Assembly (NCBI RefSeq): GCF_019649055.1 | Contig: NW_026570315.1 | Coordinates: forward strand, 124,001-188,000 | Direction: 5' to 3' | From: Paramacrobiotus metropolitanus | Lineage: Eukaryota; Tardigrada; Eutardigrada; Parachela; Macrobiotidae | Length of the DNA: 64,000 bases | Shown: positions 29,838 to 40,714 of the stretch, piece after piece | Numbering within the stretch: the stretch's first letter is position 1 | Layout of the letters: each line of letters opens with the position of its first letter | Notes under the pieces: model-generated | What the model was told of the DNA's origin: nothing | Databases searched by the model: none | The model's input: the letters and a program-made list of their open reading frames with translations, nothing else | Made by a program: the position numbers and the translations under genes

Positions 29838-31039
29838 TCAGGCTTCGTTGGCGTTGTCATCCCGTGCGTGTGAGTTGCCAGCTCTGCCGTGGCTGTAGTC
29901 TCCGTGGGCACTTGAACCGCAGGTGGCGCAAGTGTGCTTACGGCCGTTCACCCAGGGCGTCGAGCAGAATCCGCGGTTAAATTTATGGCAGATATCTGCA
30001 GCTCCGGAGGAGGTTGGATCGACGGCCTGGTTTTCGTTGCAGTTTGCCGCTGTGTGACCGACCTGATGACAGCGGTTGAATTTGGCGCGACTGTGCTTTG
30101 GGTTACCGCCTCCGGTGGCCGACGGAATAATGTTCTGGCGCGGATAGCCGATGGTCTCCTGGAAGGAATCATCGTGTCGCCTGGTCCAAATGTCGAAATT
30201 CTCGGGATACTGAGCTGCGAAATTTCGGAACTGGATATCGTACTCTAACACGTGCTCCAGTTTGTATCCACGAGCAGGATCCGCCATCAAGGATATGAGG
30301 TCAAGGTACTTGATCAATGGAAGAGTCAGTTTTGGTTCTACAAAAGTGCGGTATGCCATGAAGCCGGAGAAGGCACGGCTCCAGCTGGCCAGGGAACAGA
30401 TCTGCTCCTTCTTTGCTGCCGACGTGAAGGTATACTCGGCTGTGGTTTCGTCCAGAGCCATGCGGGTTCCGGTTTGGCCGCGTTTTGCCGGGACGCGGTT
30501 CTGGGGCAAAAGGTCAGTGAAATCGACAAATTGGCCGGGGTATAATAGTTGCTCAGGTAGTTTTGGAGAGACCGCTGAGAGATGCTGTGATAGAGATGAT
30601 CCATTGGTCACCGGCGCTGCGCCGAGACGTGCAAAGACGGATGGAGCGTTAGATGGCGCTTGGATTGCCATGACGCTGTCTTCGCGCTTGCCGTCGGCGG
30701 TGGTGACGCGGTTGGAGGCTGGGGACAGAGAACGTTGTGTACATGCGGCGTCGACTTGCAGTACAGGTTGGCTGGAACCCAGCTGCGCTGTCGTGCCACG
30801 GATTGATGGGTCTTCTCTCTGGAGTTCCGCCAGTTGGGAGTGAATTTCGGCGATTGTTGTGGGCGTGGGATTGCCGAGGAATGATCCAGGAGGGACGACC
30901 ACGGTAGACCTGATGTTCCGCCGGGCTGGAGCACCGAAATTCCTGGTGACCTTTTGCTTCGTGGGTACTTGATGTGGTGCACGCTGCCGTGTGTTATACC
31001 GGGATCCGGTTGGCCTTTATTCGCTTGACCTCGTGTCAT
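29838..31039 (-). pseudogene. Gag-like gene, left copy (possible DIRS-type element)
   Basis: ATG at 31,039 (MTRGQANKGQPDPGI) with one frame change near 30,900, then open to the stop at 29,838. The N-terminal half is low-complexity. The centre has a helical domain with RGYKLEHVLEYDIQFRNFA, followed by a CCHC knuckle (CHQVGHTAANC) and a second Cys/His motif (ICHKFNRGFCSTPW, HTCATCGSSAH). An YD..FR helix followed by a C-x-F-N-x-G-x-C motif reminds me of Gag proteins of DIRS/tyrosine-recombinase retroelements; this is inference. No polymerase or recombinase follows. It serves as the uninterrupted reference for the right copy. Confidence 0.6.
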
Positions 31040-31186
31040 TATTACAGGCAGTAACCAACACGGATCTCGTTGAATGAGTAGACTAACTGATATCTCTGAC
31101 TTAAAGAAAGACAACTGCAACTGCACGCTAGCTTGGCAAAACTGAAATGAGCTGCGGTGCAAGCAGCGATGAACTCTAACAACGAT

Positions 31187-31325
31187 CGGTGCCATGCTGG
31201 CGCTAGAAAAACAGAATGTGGGCATAAAACTGAAGACATAACAGACAGCACAACACTTGTACGCCACATTAATAACAATTAAAACAATTTTAATTGTTTT
31301 TCCTAGCGCCAGCATTGCACCGATC
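31187..31325. repeat. Centre of the head-to-head duplication
   Basis: 31,187-31,214 and 31,296-31,325 are inverted copies of the same 5' region (CTAGCGCCAGCAT). The spacer includes the AT palindrome ACAATTAAAAcaaTTTTAATTGT at about 31,275. From here outward the two gag-like copies are mirror images on opposite strands. Confidence 0.75.
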
Positions 31326-31478
31326 GTTGTTAGAGTTCATTATGTTCATAGCTGTTTGCACTGCAGCTCATTTCAGTTTTGCTAAGCTAGCGTGCAGTTG
31401 CAAACTTTTCTTTATATCAGTTAGTTATATCAGATACCAGTTAGTCTACTCATTCAACAAAATCCGTGTTGATTACTG

Positions 31479-31726
31479 TCACAGAGTCAGCCCTCAGTCG
31501 GCTGTCCGTGGGGATCTCAGCGAGGAAGGGCGGTTCCGTGAGGCATTCGCAAAAATGGCGATGGAGCGGAATCGAACCGCTGGCTACCGAGTGTGTGATC
31601 CACGTAGCACAGCCACTGTGCCATCGCCGTTGTTGGCTGAGATCAAGATATTTGTGCTTGAGCTTGAGCCAACCACGTAGGCGGCGGTGGGGCGGCTGGC
31701 CTGTGTACAGAGCCTTCTGCTCTGAC
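31479..31726 (-). mobile_element. SINE-like insertion with internal RNA polymerase III boxes
   Basis: 248 bp flanked by ATTACTG at 31,472-31,478 and 31,727-31,733. The mirror-image left copy has a single TTACTG here and nothing inserted, so the boundaries are exact. On the minus strand it contains an A box TGGCACAGTGG and a B box GGTTCGATTCC with tRNA spacing. A 9 bp inverted repeat (GATCTCAGC...GCTGAGATC) encloses the tRNA-like part. I saw no A-rich or simple-repeat tail. Confidence 0.75.
31557..31628 (-). other. tRNA-like region inside the SINE-like insertion
   Basis: 72 nt with a perfect 7 bp acceptor stem (GGCGATG/CATCGCC), D-arm-like GCAC...GTGC and a good T arm (AGCGG TTCGATT CCGCT). 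The anticodon arm does not form a proper 5 bp stem, so I call it tRNA-derived and not a functional tRNA. Confidence 0.6.
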
Positions 31727-31742
31727 ATTACTGCCCGTAATA

Positions 31743-32177
31743 ATGACCCGAGGTCAAGCGAATAAAGACAACCCGGATCCCGGTATAACAAACGGCAGGT
31801 GCACCATCAAGTACCCACGAAGGTCACCAGGAATCGATACTCCAACCCGGCGGAACATCAGGTCGTGGTCGTTCCTCCTGGATCATCCCGCAATCCCACG
31901 CCCACAACCTGGCTAAAATTGGCGGAACTCAGAGAGAAGTCGCAGCAATCCGCGGCTCGACAGCGCAGCAGGGTTCCAGCCAACCTGTACTGCAAGTCGA
32001 CGCCGCACGTACACGACGTTCTCTGTCCCCAGCATCCAACCGCGTCACCACCGCCGACGGCAAGCGCGAAGACAGCGTTATGGCAATTGAAGCGCCCTCT
32101 AACGTTCCATCCGTCTTTGCACGTCTCGGCGCCGCGCCGGTGACCATTGGATCATCTCCATCACATCATGTCCCAGC
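31743..32177 (+). pseudogene. Gag-like gene, right copy, part 1 (before the gypsy insertion)
   Basis: Mirror of 31,039-30,570. ATG at 31,743, same N-terminal content with small deletions and frame changes. It runs into the gypsy LTR at 32,178. The last four bases, CAGC (32,174-32,177), are the target-site duplication. Confidence 0.7.
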
Positions 32178-32493
32178 TGCAAGGAGAGCGATTCTGAGCG
32201 ATACGTTTCTACGTGAGTGAGAACCGAGATCGGAAAATGGAACACCAAAGATCGAATAAAATCGTATTTTATTGGATCGTAAAAATAACACCAAAATCAT
32301 CAACGAAAAACCAAAACAGAAAACACCGAATTGAAAATCTAGTGATCTTTCACTGAGGTCCAAAACATCGTAATGAATCTGTGGAATCCGATGAATGGAG
32401 ATCGGCAGCACAAGAGCGGCTCGGCGGGCTCGGCGGCTCCATCCGGCGGACCAATCCGAGACCGGCGTGAGCTCAGAGCCGAACGCTCTGGCA
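32178..32493 (-). repeat. Ty3/gypsy 3' LTR
   Basis: 316 bp, minus-sense start TGCCAGAGCG and end CTCTCCTTGCA. Contains AATAAA on the minus strand near 32,270 (TTTTATTGG on plus), a likely poly(A) signal. About 20 bp longer than the other LTR because of a GC-rich indel near 32,425. Confidence 0.9.
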
Positions 32494-34425
32494 TGCCACG
32501 GGCGGGGACACGGAGGTCCTCCGACGTGCATCGGATCCGTATCAAACATCGGGGGATGACTCGCTGGTTAATGGCGATTTTAACATTGAATAAAAACAAA
32601 TCGTAAAAACACAATACCGATCACAGAGGTCAACGGTAAGTGAGAAACAAAAGTCAAATGCGCATTTCATCACACGATTAGAAAATCGTTAGCAAAATCA
32701 CAACGTAAGACGATCGTCAAAATCGTTAACACAACCAATCGTTATTAAATGCATTTTTAAAAGCGTAATAAAATCGAAACAAAATGAAAGCTTATTTCAC
32801 TGGTCGATTCTATGGATTCCGGGAGGAGACTTACAGTTTCACGGGGCGATTATCGTCAAACTGTCGAGGTAGACCATTCATCACTGCGCTTCGTATTTCA
32901 CCACTTCATTTCTTCTCGTTATCGTCCGCTTTTTTCATTCCATCGTCCGGTTTATCTCATCCGGTTTCTTCACCATACCAATCGCTTCCAGATTCAGATT
33001 CTGCATATCTTCCAGCGATGGAGCCACAGGTAAAGTATTCACACTTCCGACACTGCTCTGTTCAGGCGCATTAGCGGGCGCCGACGTGTCCATCTTCTCA
33101 TCTTCACGCGGTTTATCGTTCTGTCCCTTCTTCTCTTTATCATTTGAGTCGATTTCCATTTCGGTAAGTTTCTGGAAATTCGGGACGTTAACATCGCGCC
33201 GCATATTTCCTCGCCCTTTCTTCTTATCCTCCCCGGAATCAGATTCTTCACTGACTGACTGTTTCGTTCGTCGAGATCCGTGCCACCCGAAGATAGCAAC
33301 GATGAGGGATTTCCACGCCGCCAAAATGACGACTTCGATTCGGGTCATCCATGTTGCAAGTTTTGCGACAACGATTCGGGTTTTTCCATGCCGCCAGAAT
33401 GACGACTTCGATTCGGGATTTCCAGACCGTCTAACTGACGGTCGCGATGCGGGACATTTCCATAACCACCTGATTGATGGAGACGATGCGGGACAATTCC
33501 ATAACTACCAGGCTGGTAGAGACGATTTCCACATTCACTGACTTCATCCTCTCGTCGTACTTCATCAGTTTATCCGTTTCCCATATTCTTTTCATTCGTT
33601 CTTCCTTTCATTCATCAACGTCGTTCGCGCCATTTTATTGTTTTGTTCTCTCTCTCGTTTTCATTGCTTCGGATTTTATCTCGTTACGTCGTTCTTCGTC
33701 TCATTTCGGCACTTGTGAAATCGGTGCGATATTCATCGGCAGGCATAATTATCCATGGCGCTGTTTCATTTATTCATCATATTTATATTTAATATCGGCT
33801 TTCACACTTCTGCGGTTAACATCATTCGGTTATTCATCCATTCGATTCTTCTTGTCACTGCTCGTACGCCGCCGTGAATCGCGCTTTTATCTCCAGTTCA
33901 GTATGTATTGCGTCATCGGCTTCCGTTTCTTATTCCATTTGAATGATGAAACGCCGGAATGAGTTCCATCCTTCGTTGGACTGCTACGGCAAGTTGACGT
34001 CTCCGTTTCGCATGGTTCGTTCACTCGGAATCTTTTCAAGAACGTGACGGGCGATTTGGCCACCTAGAACAGAAATTCTGCCGCTGCCAACAGGCTGCTT
34101 CGATATTGATCGATAATCGATGCAATCAACGATTGATGCGAGGTAAGCGCATCTCAACCAGCATTATTATCTCAATTCGTGAAATCGATGCAGAATTTCT
34201 GCATGGAAAATATTCAAGCATCGATTCAGATAAACTTCGGCTTCTTCTTCTTCTCCAGCTTCTGAAGAAACGCGTGATCTTCTGGCTCAATCGGCTCGTC
34301 CAGGGCGTTATCGTGGGCTTTATCTTCATCGATTTTATCGGCCGTGCCATCCGTCTGCGCAGCGTGCGCAGGCTGGGCGGGGTTTCTGGCCGTCGATTTA
34401 AACAGCGGATTTTGTAATTTAATTT
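32494..34425 (-). other. Gypsy 3' region between integrase and LTR
   Basis: About 1.9 kb with no envelope-like gene: no signal peptide or transmembrane pattern on the minus strand. One minus-strand frame, 33,348-32,935, is hydrophilic and Lys/Asp-rich (SVSEESDSGEDKKKGRG), of unknown function. 33,297-33,530 is an imperfect minisatellite with a period of about 40-48 bp (core GATTCGGG/GATGCGGGAC). Plus-strand open frames here look antisense. Confidence 0.45.
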
Positions 34426-35019
34426 TTAACTTACTGCTCGATTTAATTTCCGACTTTTTATCGGCGTTATTATCGTTTTCTCTATTCTCTCCACTATGAA
34501 CGTCAGGGCGTCAGGGGATGACTCATCGATTTTATCCGCAACAGGTTCATCGATTATCATTTCCGTTTCTGCTGCGTTATCGATTTCAACTACTTCATCG
34601 TTATTCGCATTTACAAGTAAATCATCATCGAAAACATACGGTTTTAATCGCGATACGGTCACTTTAATTTTATCTTTCTCGCCCTGTTTTTGAATTATCG
34701 CTGCACCATCATACGGAAAACGGATAATTTCATACGGACCGTCGTAACGATCGCGTAAACTTTTCGACTCTCCTTTCTTTCTCGGAATATTGAGCCAAAC
34801 GGCGTCACCAACAATAAATTCACTTTCCGTTCGCTTCTTATCGAATCGATTTGCGGTTTCATCGTGTTCTTGCTGGATATAAATTTTAGCTAACTCGTGC
34901 GCTTCGGCTAAATTCGATAGAAGAGCATCCATGTACTCCTTAATCGTACCGAGCTTGACGGAAACATTCGTTTTCGTTACAGTATCGGATGGAATAACCT
35001 GTTCCCGGCCGTATAACAT
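34426..35019 (-). pseudogene. Gypsy integrase C-terminal part
   Basis: Separated from the catalytic part by about 110 bp and a frame change. It shows the helical segment before the C-terminal domain (LAKIYIQQEHDETANRFDK), then the GPY/F-type domain (FIVGDAVWLNIPRKKG, SLRDRYDGPYEIIR, VTVSRLKPYV) and an acidic tail. Typical of Ty3/gypsy integrases that contact DNA and chromatin. Confidence 0.8.
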
Positions 35020-35130
35020 ATAAAACGGAGGAAATTGCGTCGTCGCCTGTACAACACGATTTCTTGCTGATATGATAAATGGTAGGACTAAATTTCAATC
35101 GGTCTTATTTTTATTCTTAACATAAATGGA

Positions 35131-35760
35131 TCAGGAATCGGCAATCGTCTGCATTTGCCTTTCGACCAGGCCGCGCCCGATTGTATGGTATACAGATCCA
35201 AAATGGTGCGATATTTTCAGTTCACGGAGTAGCGATTGCATTAATCGACCCATAAAATTAGTACCTTGATCGGTATTATTCTCATGAGGCGCGCCATATG
35301 GCAAAATTACGTCGTATAACAGGAAGTTCGCAACTTCCCGTGCAGACTGAGTTTTTATCGGTTTAGCGATTACGAACTTCGTCAACTCATCGACAACGAC
35401 TGCAATGTGGTCATTACCACGTTCGGTTTTGAGAAGCGGTCCTTTAATGTCCAGCTGGACGCGAAAGAACGGCTCACCGACTTTAACGTCTCGCAGTTTG
35501 CCAGGCGGGGCGCGTCGAGGGGCTTTCCGGGCGTCGCAACCACGACACTTCCTTACATAATCATCGATATCGGTCGTCATATTATGCCAATAATATCGTA
35601 AGGCAATCGCATCGTAAGTTTTCTTGATGCCGAGATGACCACTGGCGGGACTGTCATGCTTTCCTTTCAGAATATCGAGTCGCCAGTGTTTCGGCACCAC
35701 AAATTGTCGGTTAATTCGATCATTAGCTGTAGATAATCGATACAGTACGCCTTGATACAT
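35131..35760 (-). pseudogene. Gypsy integrase zinc-binding and catalytic parts
   Basis: HHCC domain (SPASGHLGIKKTYDAI, CRGCDAR), then the DDE core: Asp in RVQLDIKGPL, Asp in NNTDQGTNF, Glu in GLVERQMQTI. All three catalytic residues are present. The frame ends at 35,131 and the protein continues in another frame, so this copy is broken. Confidence 0.88.
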
Positions 35761-35781
35761 TTCGAACTGCGAATGTTGCTT

Positions 35782-36753
35782 TTAAACAAACATACTTTCG
35801 GCAAGACTTTCGATATCGTGAATCATCTTCTCAAGACTGGGATCGCGTAACTGTTCATTACGAAGAAACGCATACGAGGACTCTTCCGGTCGCATCTCGT
35901 CGGCGGGGTCGCTCAACGACATTACTGATACCGTCTTGCTACTGAATTTATCGTCTTTTAATTCATCCCATTCATCGACTTCCTCTGGAGGACCGACAGG
36001 GTTGCGACTCAACGCATCGGCGTTGCCGCACTGCTTTCCCGGTCGATACTTTATCGTCATATCGTGGCTACCCAATAAGAGTGCCCATCGCGTTAATCGA
36101 CCATTCGATCCTTGCTTATTCGACGCAGATCGTATTAAATTCGTTAATGCCTGATGGTCAGTTCTTGCAGTAAACGGCACATGATCGATATAATGGCGAA
36201 ATTTGGTAACGGCAAATACGACCGCCAAGTATTCGAGCTGAGTAATTGGATACTTCTGCTCTGCTGGCGGTAATAAGCGACTTGCGTAAGCGATCGGGTG
36301 GTCGTCCTGATGAAGGACGGCACCCACGCCAATCGTTCTGGCGTCACACTCGATAACTGTCGGTTTTAAGGGATCGAATTTTACCAAGCACGGCGCATCC
36401 GTCAGCGCTTGCTTCAGCGATTCAGATTCCGCATCGTGGACCGGAGTCCAGTCTTTAACGACATCCTTCTTATTTCTAAACAAATCGTACAAATTCCGAG
36501 TAATTTTAGCGTAATCTTTCACGAATTTTCGATAGTAATTGGCTAAGCCGAGGAACGATCGTAATTTAGTTTCGGTAGTCGGCTTAGGAAAATCTCGAAT
36601 CGCTGAAATTTTATCTTTATCGGTACGAATACCGTTTTCCGATATAACGTGACTGAGAAAATGCAACTTGGTCTTAGCGATATGACACTTCGATGGCTTA
36701 AGCGTTAAACCAGCTGCGCACAATCGCTCGAATGATCGACGTATTTTCTTCAC
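35782..36753 (-). pseudogene. Gypsy reverse transcriptase thumb and RNase H
   Basis: LKPSKCHIAKTKLHFLSHVIS and FLGLANYYRKFV are the Ty3/gypsy RT end. The RNase H acidic residues are seen in VIECDAR, ITQLEYLAV, ARTDHQAL and CGNADALSR. About 324 codons open, but upstream RT is in another frame. Confidence 0.9.
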
Positions 36754-37393
36754 TAATTCGGCAATCCTTTAGCTGCGCAAATCAAATCGTCAAGGTAACC
36801 GAAAATTCCATCATCACGTAACAGACCGAGGATTTTACCGATCACCGCCTGAAACGTTGCAGGCCCGTTACAAACGCCGAACATCATACGAAGAAATTCA
36901 TAGAGGCCGTCTTGCGTTATAAACGCAGTTTTTGCAATCGAATCTTCATCAATCGGGATTTGCCAAAATCCCGCGGAGCAATTGAAACCACAAAAGTATT
37001 TATTACAAAAATCCCGCGGAGCAATTGAAACCACAAACCGGTTACGGTATCGAGTAGAACGTCAGGATTCGGAAGTGGATAACTGTTCTCCTTCGTTACG
37101 TTATTCAAAGCGATATAATTAATACAAAACCGAGTACCGGTTGACCCATCTGGGTTCTTTTTCACCGCAAGGACTACGGGAAAACACCAATCGGAAATCG
37201 ATGGACGAATTACACCTTGCTCAAGCATTTCCTTGGCGTGCTCTTGGATAAAAGCACGACCTTTCCAACTCGTTCGATGAGGTCTTGATTTAATCGGTTT
37301 CGCATCACCAGTATCGATTGTGTGTTTGTAACACGTAACATTTCCATACGGTCGCTTCGACGTAGGAAACAAATCGGAAAATTCGACAAACAA
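36753..37393 (-). pseudogene. Gypsy reverse transcriptase palm/fingers, broken by a short tandem duplication
   Basis: SRPHRTSWKGRAFI and FPVVLAVKKNPDGS mark the fingers; FGYLDDLI holds the catalytic YxDD motif. A block of about 43 bp (GGTTTCAATTGCTCCGCGGG on the minus strand) is tandemly duplicated at about 36,966-37,040. Since 43 is not a multiple of three it shifts the frame between fingers and palm. Confidence 0.88.
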
Positions 37394-37456
37394 TTCTTGA
37401 AACTGTTTCTTTTCAGCACCGGTTAAAGCGGGATTTGTGCATCAAATTAAACGATT

Positions 37457-38659
37457 TTAAAACTCGCTATGCTCTTTCGGCGTACGCGGCTTGGCGTCTG
37501 CTGTAGCAACTACGGGGTCATCGTCCTCTTCATACGTTTCGATTACACCAACCCAGGCGCATTTCTGGACTTTGCGACGCAAGATCGAATGATCTGATAC
37601 AAGTACATCGAATTTACCATAGTTTGGCTTCACGAGCCCGCTTTCCGGCACCATTTTACCGGAAGAATACAGGCTGGGATTACCGATGAAGATGTGCAAC
37701 GGTGTATCCAACTTGGCATGCCGCCTCGTTGAAACTGACACCCACGTCGCACCTGGATCGATATTAAAATCGTCGACCTCATACACCTTTACCAATTTAC
37801 GTTTCGGGCAAGGATTAGCGATCTCACAGACTTCGAATGCGTCTGCGAATTCCCATTTATCGTTATTCGATTCAATTACAGGTATCGATTTATCAACCGG
37901 CGTATTATTCCAAGCAGCAACGATTTCTTTCGGAGTTTTATCGAGTAAAATTTTATCGTATTTATCTGCCTTTGCTGCATATGTAGCTGCAGTTTCCTTC
38001 ATTGATTGGCCGATTTTTATGAGGGCCGACAACGATGTCGGTGCTGCAATTAATTTCTTATTCGAATATTTTGGATACGTATCGTGCATATTATGGCCTT
38101 GACTTTTGAAAACATCATCGCTTTCTCGATAGTTAATTTTAACGGTATCATCTTTCATCGAAATTTTATCATTTTTCACCATGCAAGGTTTATCGGGTTT
38201 CGATTTAATATCGCCCGCTGACGCAGGAGGGGTCTTCTTGCTCTTTGCATTGCGCGAGTGCACGGCAGGAGCGCCGGAAGACGCAAGAGGAGTATCGACG
38301 CTTTGGATGTCCAGTGCAGGCGCGGCTGGGCTGTCTACCGGCACAACCGTTACGATTTTGCTAAATTCCGGTAATTCATCTTTAAATCGTACTCGTTTCG
38401 GAGTCCTTGGTTTAATCTTATCGTGAGTTATCGATAAAAGTTCTTTAATCGGAACGTGCTCGAGTAACAACTCAGTCGTCTTCTTTCCGTTGTCGATTAA
38501 TCGTTCATGGATCATGTCGACGGGAACATACAGTCCCCCTGGGAGCTGAATGCCTTCGTCCCGAAATTTTTGAATCAACTGATCTTGGAATTCATCCCAG
38601 TATTCGATTTCGTGTTCGATGTCGGTCTCAAGCGCCCAAAGTTCCACTTTGGCTGCCAC
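37457..38659 (-). CDS. Gypsy pol linker region of unknown function
   Basis: 400 codons between protease and RT. The N-terminus is hydrophilic and helical (ELWALETDIEHEIEYWDEF), the middle Lys/Pro/Ser-rich, and the end has strands and an acidic patch (ETYEEDDDPVV). Ty3/gypsy elements do not usually have so long a spacer; it could be a gag-pol linker or lineage-specific protein. It begins 7 bp after the protease stop. Confidence 0.5.
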   Translation of the reverse strand: MAAKVELWALETDIEHEIEYWDEFQDQLIQKFRDEGIQLPGGLYVPVDMIHERLIDNGKKTTELLLEHVPIKELLSITHDKIKPRTPKRVRFKDELPEFSKIVTVVPVDSPAAPALDIQSVDTPLASSGAPAVHSRNAKSKKTPPASAGDIKSKPDKPCMVKNDKISMKDDTVKINYRESDDVFKSQGHNMHDTYPKYSNKKLIAAPTSLSALIKIGQSMKETAATYAAKADKYDKILLDKTPKEIVAAWNNTPVDKSIPVIESNNDKWEFADAFEVCEIANPCPKRKLVKVYEVDDFNIDPGATWVSVSTRRHAKLDTPLHIFIGNPSLYSSGKMVPESGLVKPNYGKFDVLVSDHSILRRKVQKCAWVGVIETYEEDDDPVVATADAKPRTPKEHSEF

Positions 38660-38665
38660 GATAGC

Positions 38666-39571
38666 TCAATCATCTCCGTTTTTACGCGATTCTTTGAGTC
38701 GTTCGATATATTCAGCGAGAAACGGGTGATTATTTTGGACGGATCGCTGTATATCATCGATAAAAACGCGATATTCTTTGGATAAATTTCCCCAGGCATT
38801 AATCCCTGACTTATAATTATCGGCAACATTTTTCCGTGCCACGGGCGTGGGGAAAAATTTCGCATTATCGCGATTGTTCGGAGGCACGAGTGCTTCCGTC
38901 TGAATCGATTTATTGGCCCTTTCGGGTATCGTATTAACCTTCACAGCCATCATTTCCTTTACAGGCATCGGTCCTTTTTCGGGCATCGTTTCCCTTGCGG
39001 GTATCGCTTCCTTTGCAGGTATCGATTTATCCTTTACAGGCATTGTGGTTGCACTCTTTCTCCGTGCCAAGGGCGCGGGGAAGACTGGAACCGGTATCGC
39101 GGCGTCGATCGCTGTCGACGCAAAATGTACACTGCTCGGTCGATTTGAGCTCGATACGACTTCCGGCGGAGGCTTACAGTCTCTCGCTAAGTCTAATTTA
39201 ATAATCGAACTCTCACGAACAGTGTACTGGATTCGGACCAAGAAATCCTGGCCTAACAGTACTGTTACTGCATCGTTTATCGGTTTGACGTATAGGGAAT
39301 GAGGTATCGTTCGATCTTTTATCGTTATCATAACGGCGCAGTAGTCCGTAACCGGAAAGCTACGGGCACCACCAACGCCACGAATGTCCAGTGGTTTCGA
39401 TAATGGGAATCGGGGGATTCGACTCACACGTAAGAATTCGTCCAAAACTAGAAAAGTTTCCGCCCCTGAATCGATCAATGCGTTAACCTCAGCGCCATCG
39501 ACACTGACGACATGCATCAGCGCACGAGTACGCTTTGGTTCGCATGAATTAGGTTTCAGCTGAGAAATCAT
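38666..39571 (-). CDS. Gypsy aspartic protease (retropepsin)
   Basis: Active-site motif NALIDSGAETFLV with flanking hydrophobic strands, flap-like region IRGVGGARSFPV, and the second conserved block AVTVLLGQDFLV. The C-terminal half is low-complexity with MPVKEMMAVK-like repeats. Functions as a dimer to process Gag-Pol in this family. Confidence 0.85.
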   Translation of the reverse strand: MISQLKPNSCEPKRTRALMHVVSVDGAEVNALIDSGAETFLVLDEFLRVSRIPRFPLSKPLDIRGVGGARSFPVTDYCAVMITIKDRTIPHSLYVKPINDAVTVLLGQDFLVRIQYTVRESSIIKLDLARDCKPPPEVVSSSNRPSSVHFASTAIDAAIPVPVFPAPLARRKSATTMPVKDKSIPAKEAIPARETMPEKGPMPVKEMMAVKVNTIPERANKSIQTEALVPPNNRDNAKFFPTPVARKNVADNYKSGINAWGNLSKEYRVFIDDIQRSVQNNHPFLAEYIERLKESRKNGDD

Positions 39572-39688
39572 ACAGGTATCGTTATCGTTATTCGCATCGG
39601 TTATCGTATCAGTATCGTAAATCCATTAATCGATATGTCCGGCGGTTTGGGAGGTGCAGGGACAGCAAAGCCGGTGTTTACTGCCCTT

Positions 39689-40714
39689 TCACGTTTCCCT
39701 GGCCGCCACGAAAGCCACCCTGGGAACCACCGGGAGAACCGCCGGGGCTCCGAGCGTCTTGGCTGCCACCACCAGAACCACGAGGGCTCTGGCCTGACTG
39801 CGCTGCCTTATCGTTTGCCCCGAATTTAATCGACGTCGATTTCCGTTGTTCTGACTCTGGTAGCTATCGTTTCGACTTTGGGAATTTTCCCGGTTTCGGC
39901 GAAAGTCGCTAGCGTAACGGCGACTGCCGTCAGCATAGTGATACGCACAGTAGATCGGATTTTGATCGCGCGGCACATCTCAAAACTTACATTCATCGAT
40001 CGTATGGCTACCGACATCGCAATTGGTACAGCGTTTGTAGGGATCGCTGTTGTCAGAACCACCAGAGTTCTGACGACCAGCGAAGCCACCGCGACCACCA
40101 AATCCACCTCGATTGTTTCCACCGCCACGACCGAAGCCGCCGCGATTTCCACCGAAATTACCACCACGACCACGAGGGGCGCCGCGGCCAGGTGACCGTG
40201 ACCGACCACCAAAGCCGCCCCCATCATTCGATCTACCCTTCTGGCTACCACCAGCATCCGATCGTGCTTCTTTAGCATCGACCGCATGCACAGCAGCTGA
40301 ATCGTTCTTCGATTTATCCTGAGTTTTTCGCGCCTTATTATCGACAGGAACTTGGAAGCCGTCTGGATCGCTAGACACCAGATAACGAATATACTGGCGA
40401 AGCTGATCGATTGTTTCCGGCTGTGTCGTCATCACCTTATCGTATACTTTCTGATCGGTTTTCAATCCACGCATTACAAATGATACGAAATACTCTGGAT
40501 CGCCCTGGAAGTTCGCTCGATCACGCAGTATTTCCATCGTCTGGAGATACTGCTCAAGCGATTCCTGCCCAGGTCGATATGATCGATTTGTCAGTTCCGT
40601 CAACGCGTTAACTGACTTTTTACTGTCACCGAATCGTTCAACCATCTTCGATAAAAACCCTTCGCTTGTTGTGGGTGCCGACGGGGAAGTCAGCAACCCA
40701 TCGAACCAAGTCAA
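39689..40714 (-). pseudogene. Gypsy Gag C-terminal part with zinc knuckle
   Basis: Follows the N-terminal part after a one-base frame change at about 40,749. Retrotransposon Gag domain (FGDSKKSVNALTELTNRSY, LEQYLQTMEILRDRANF), then an RGG-rich stretch and a CCHC knuckle (CTNCDVGSHTIDEC). A TGA at 39,980-39,982 follows at once; the same frame continues beyond it (IYCAYHYADGSRRYASDF), so the stop may be decay or a readthrough point. Confidence 0.85.

Noticed and set aside
31557-31628. Functional tRNA gene
   Set aside because: Acceptor and T arms fit, but the anticodon arm does not, and the unit sits in a mobile insertion with a target duplication.
33474-33962. Membrane-like plus-strand frame in the gypsy 3' region as an envelope protein
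   Set aside because: It is antisense to the element and its hydrophobicity follows T-rich composition; no signal peptide or fusion motif on the coding strand.
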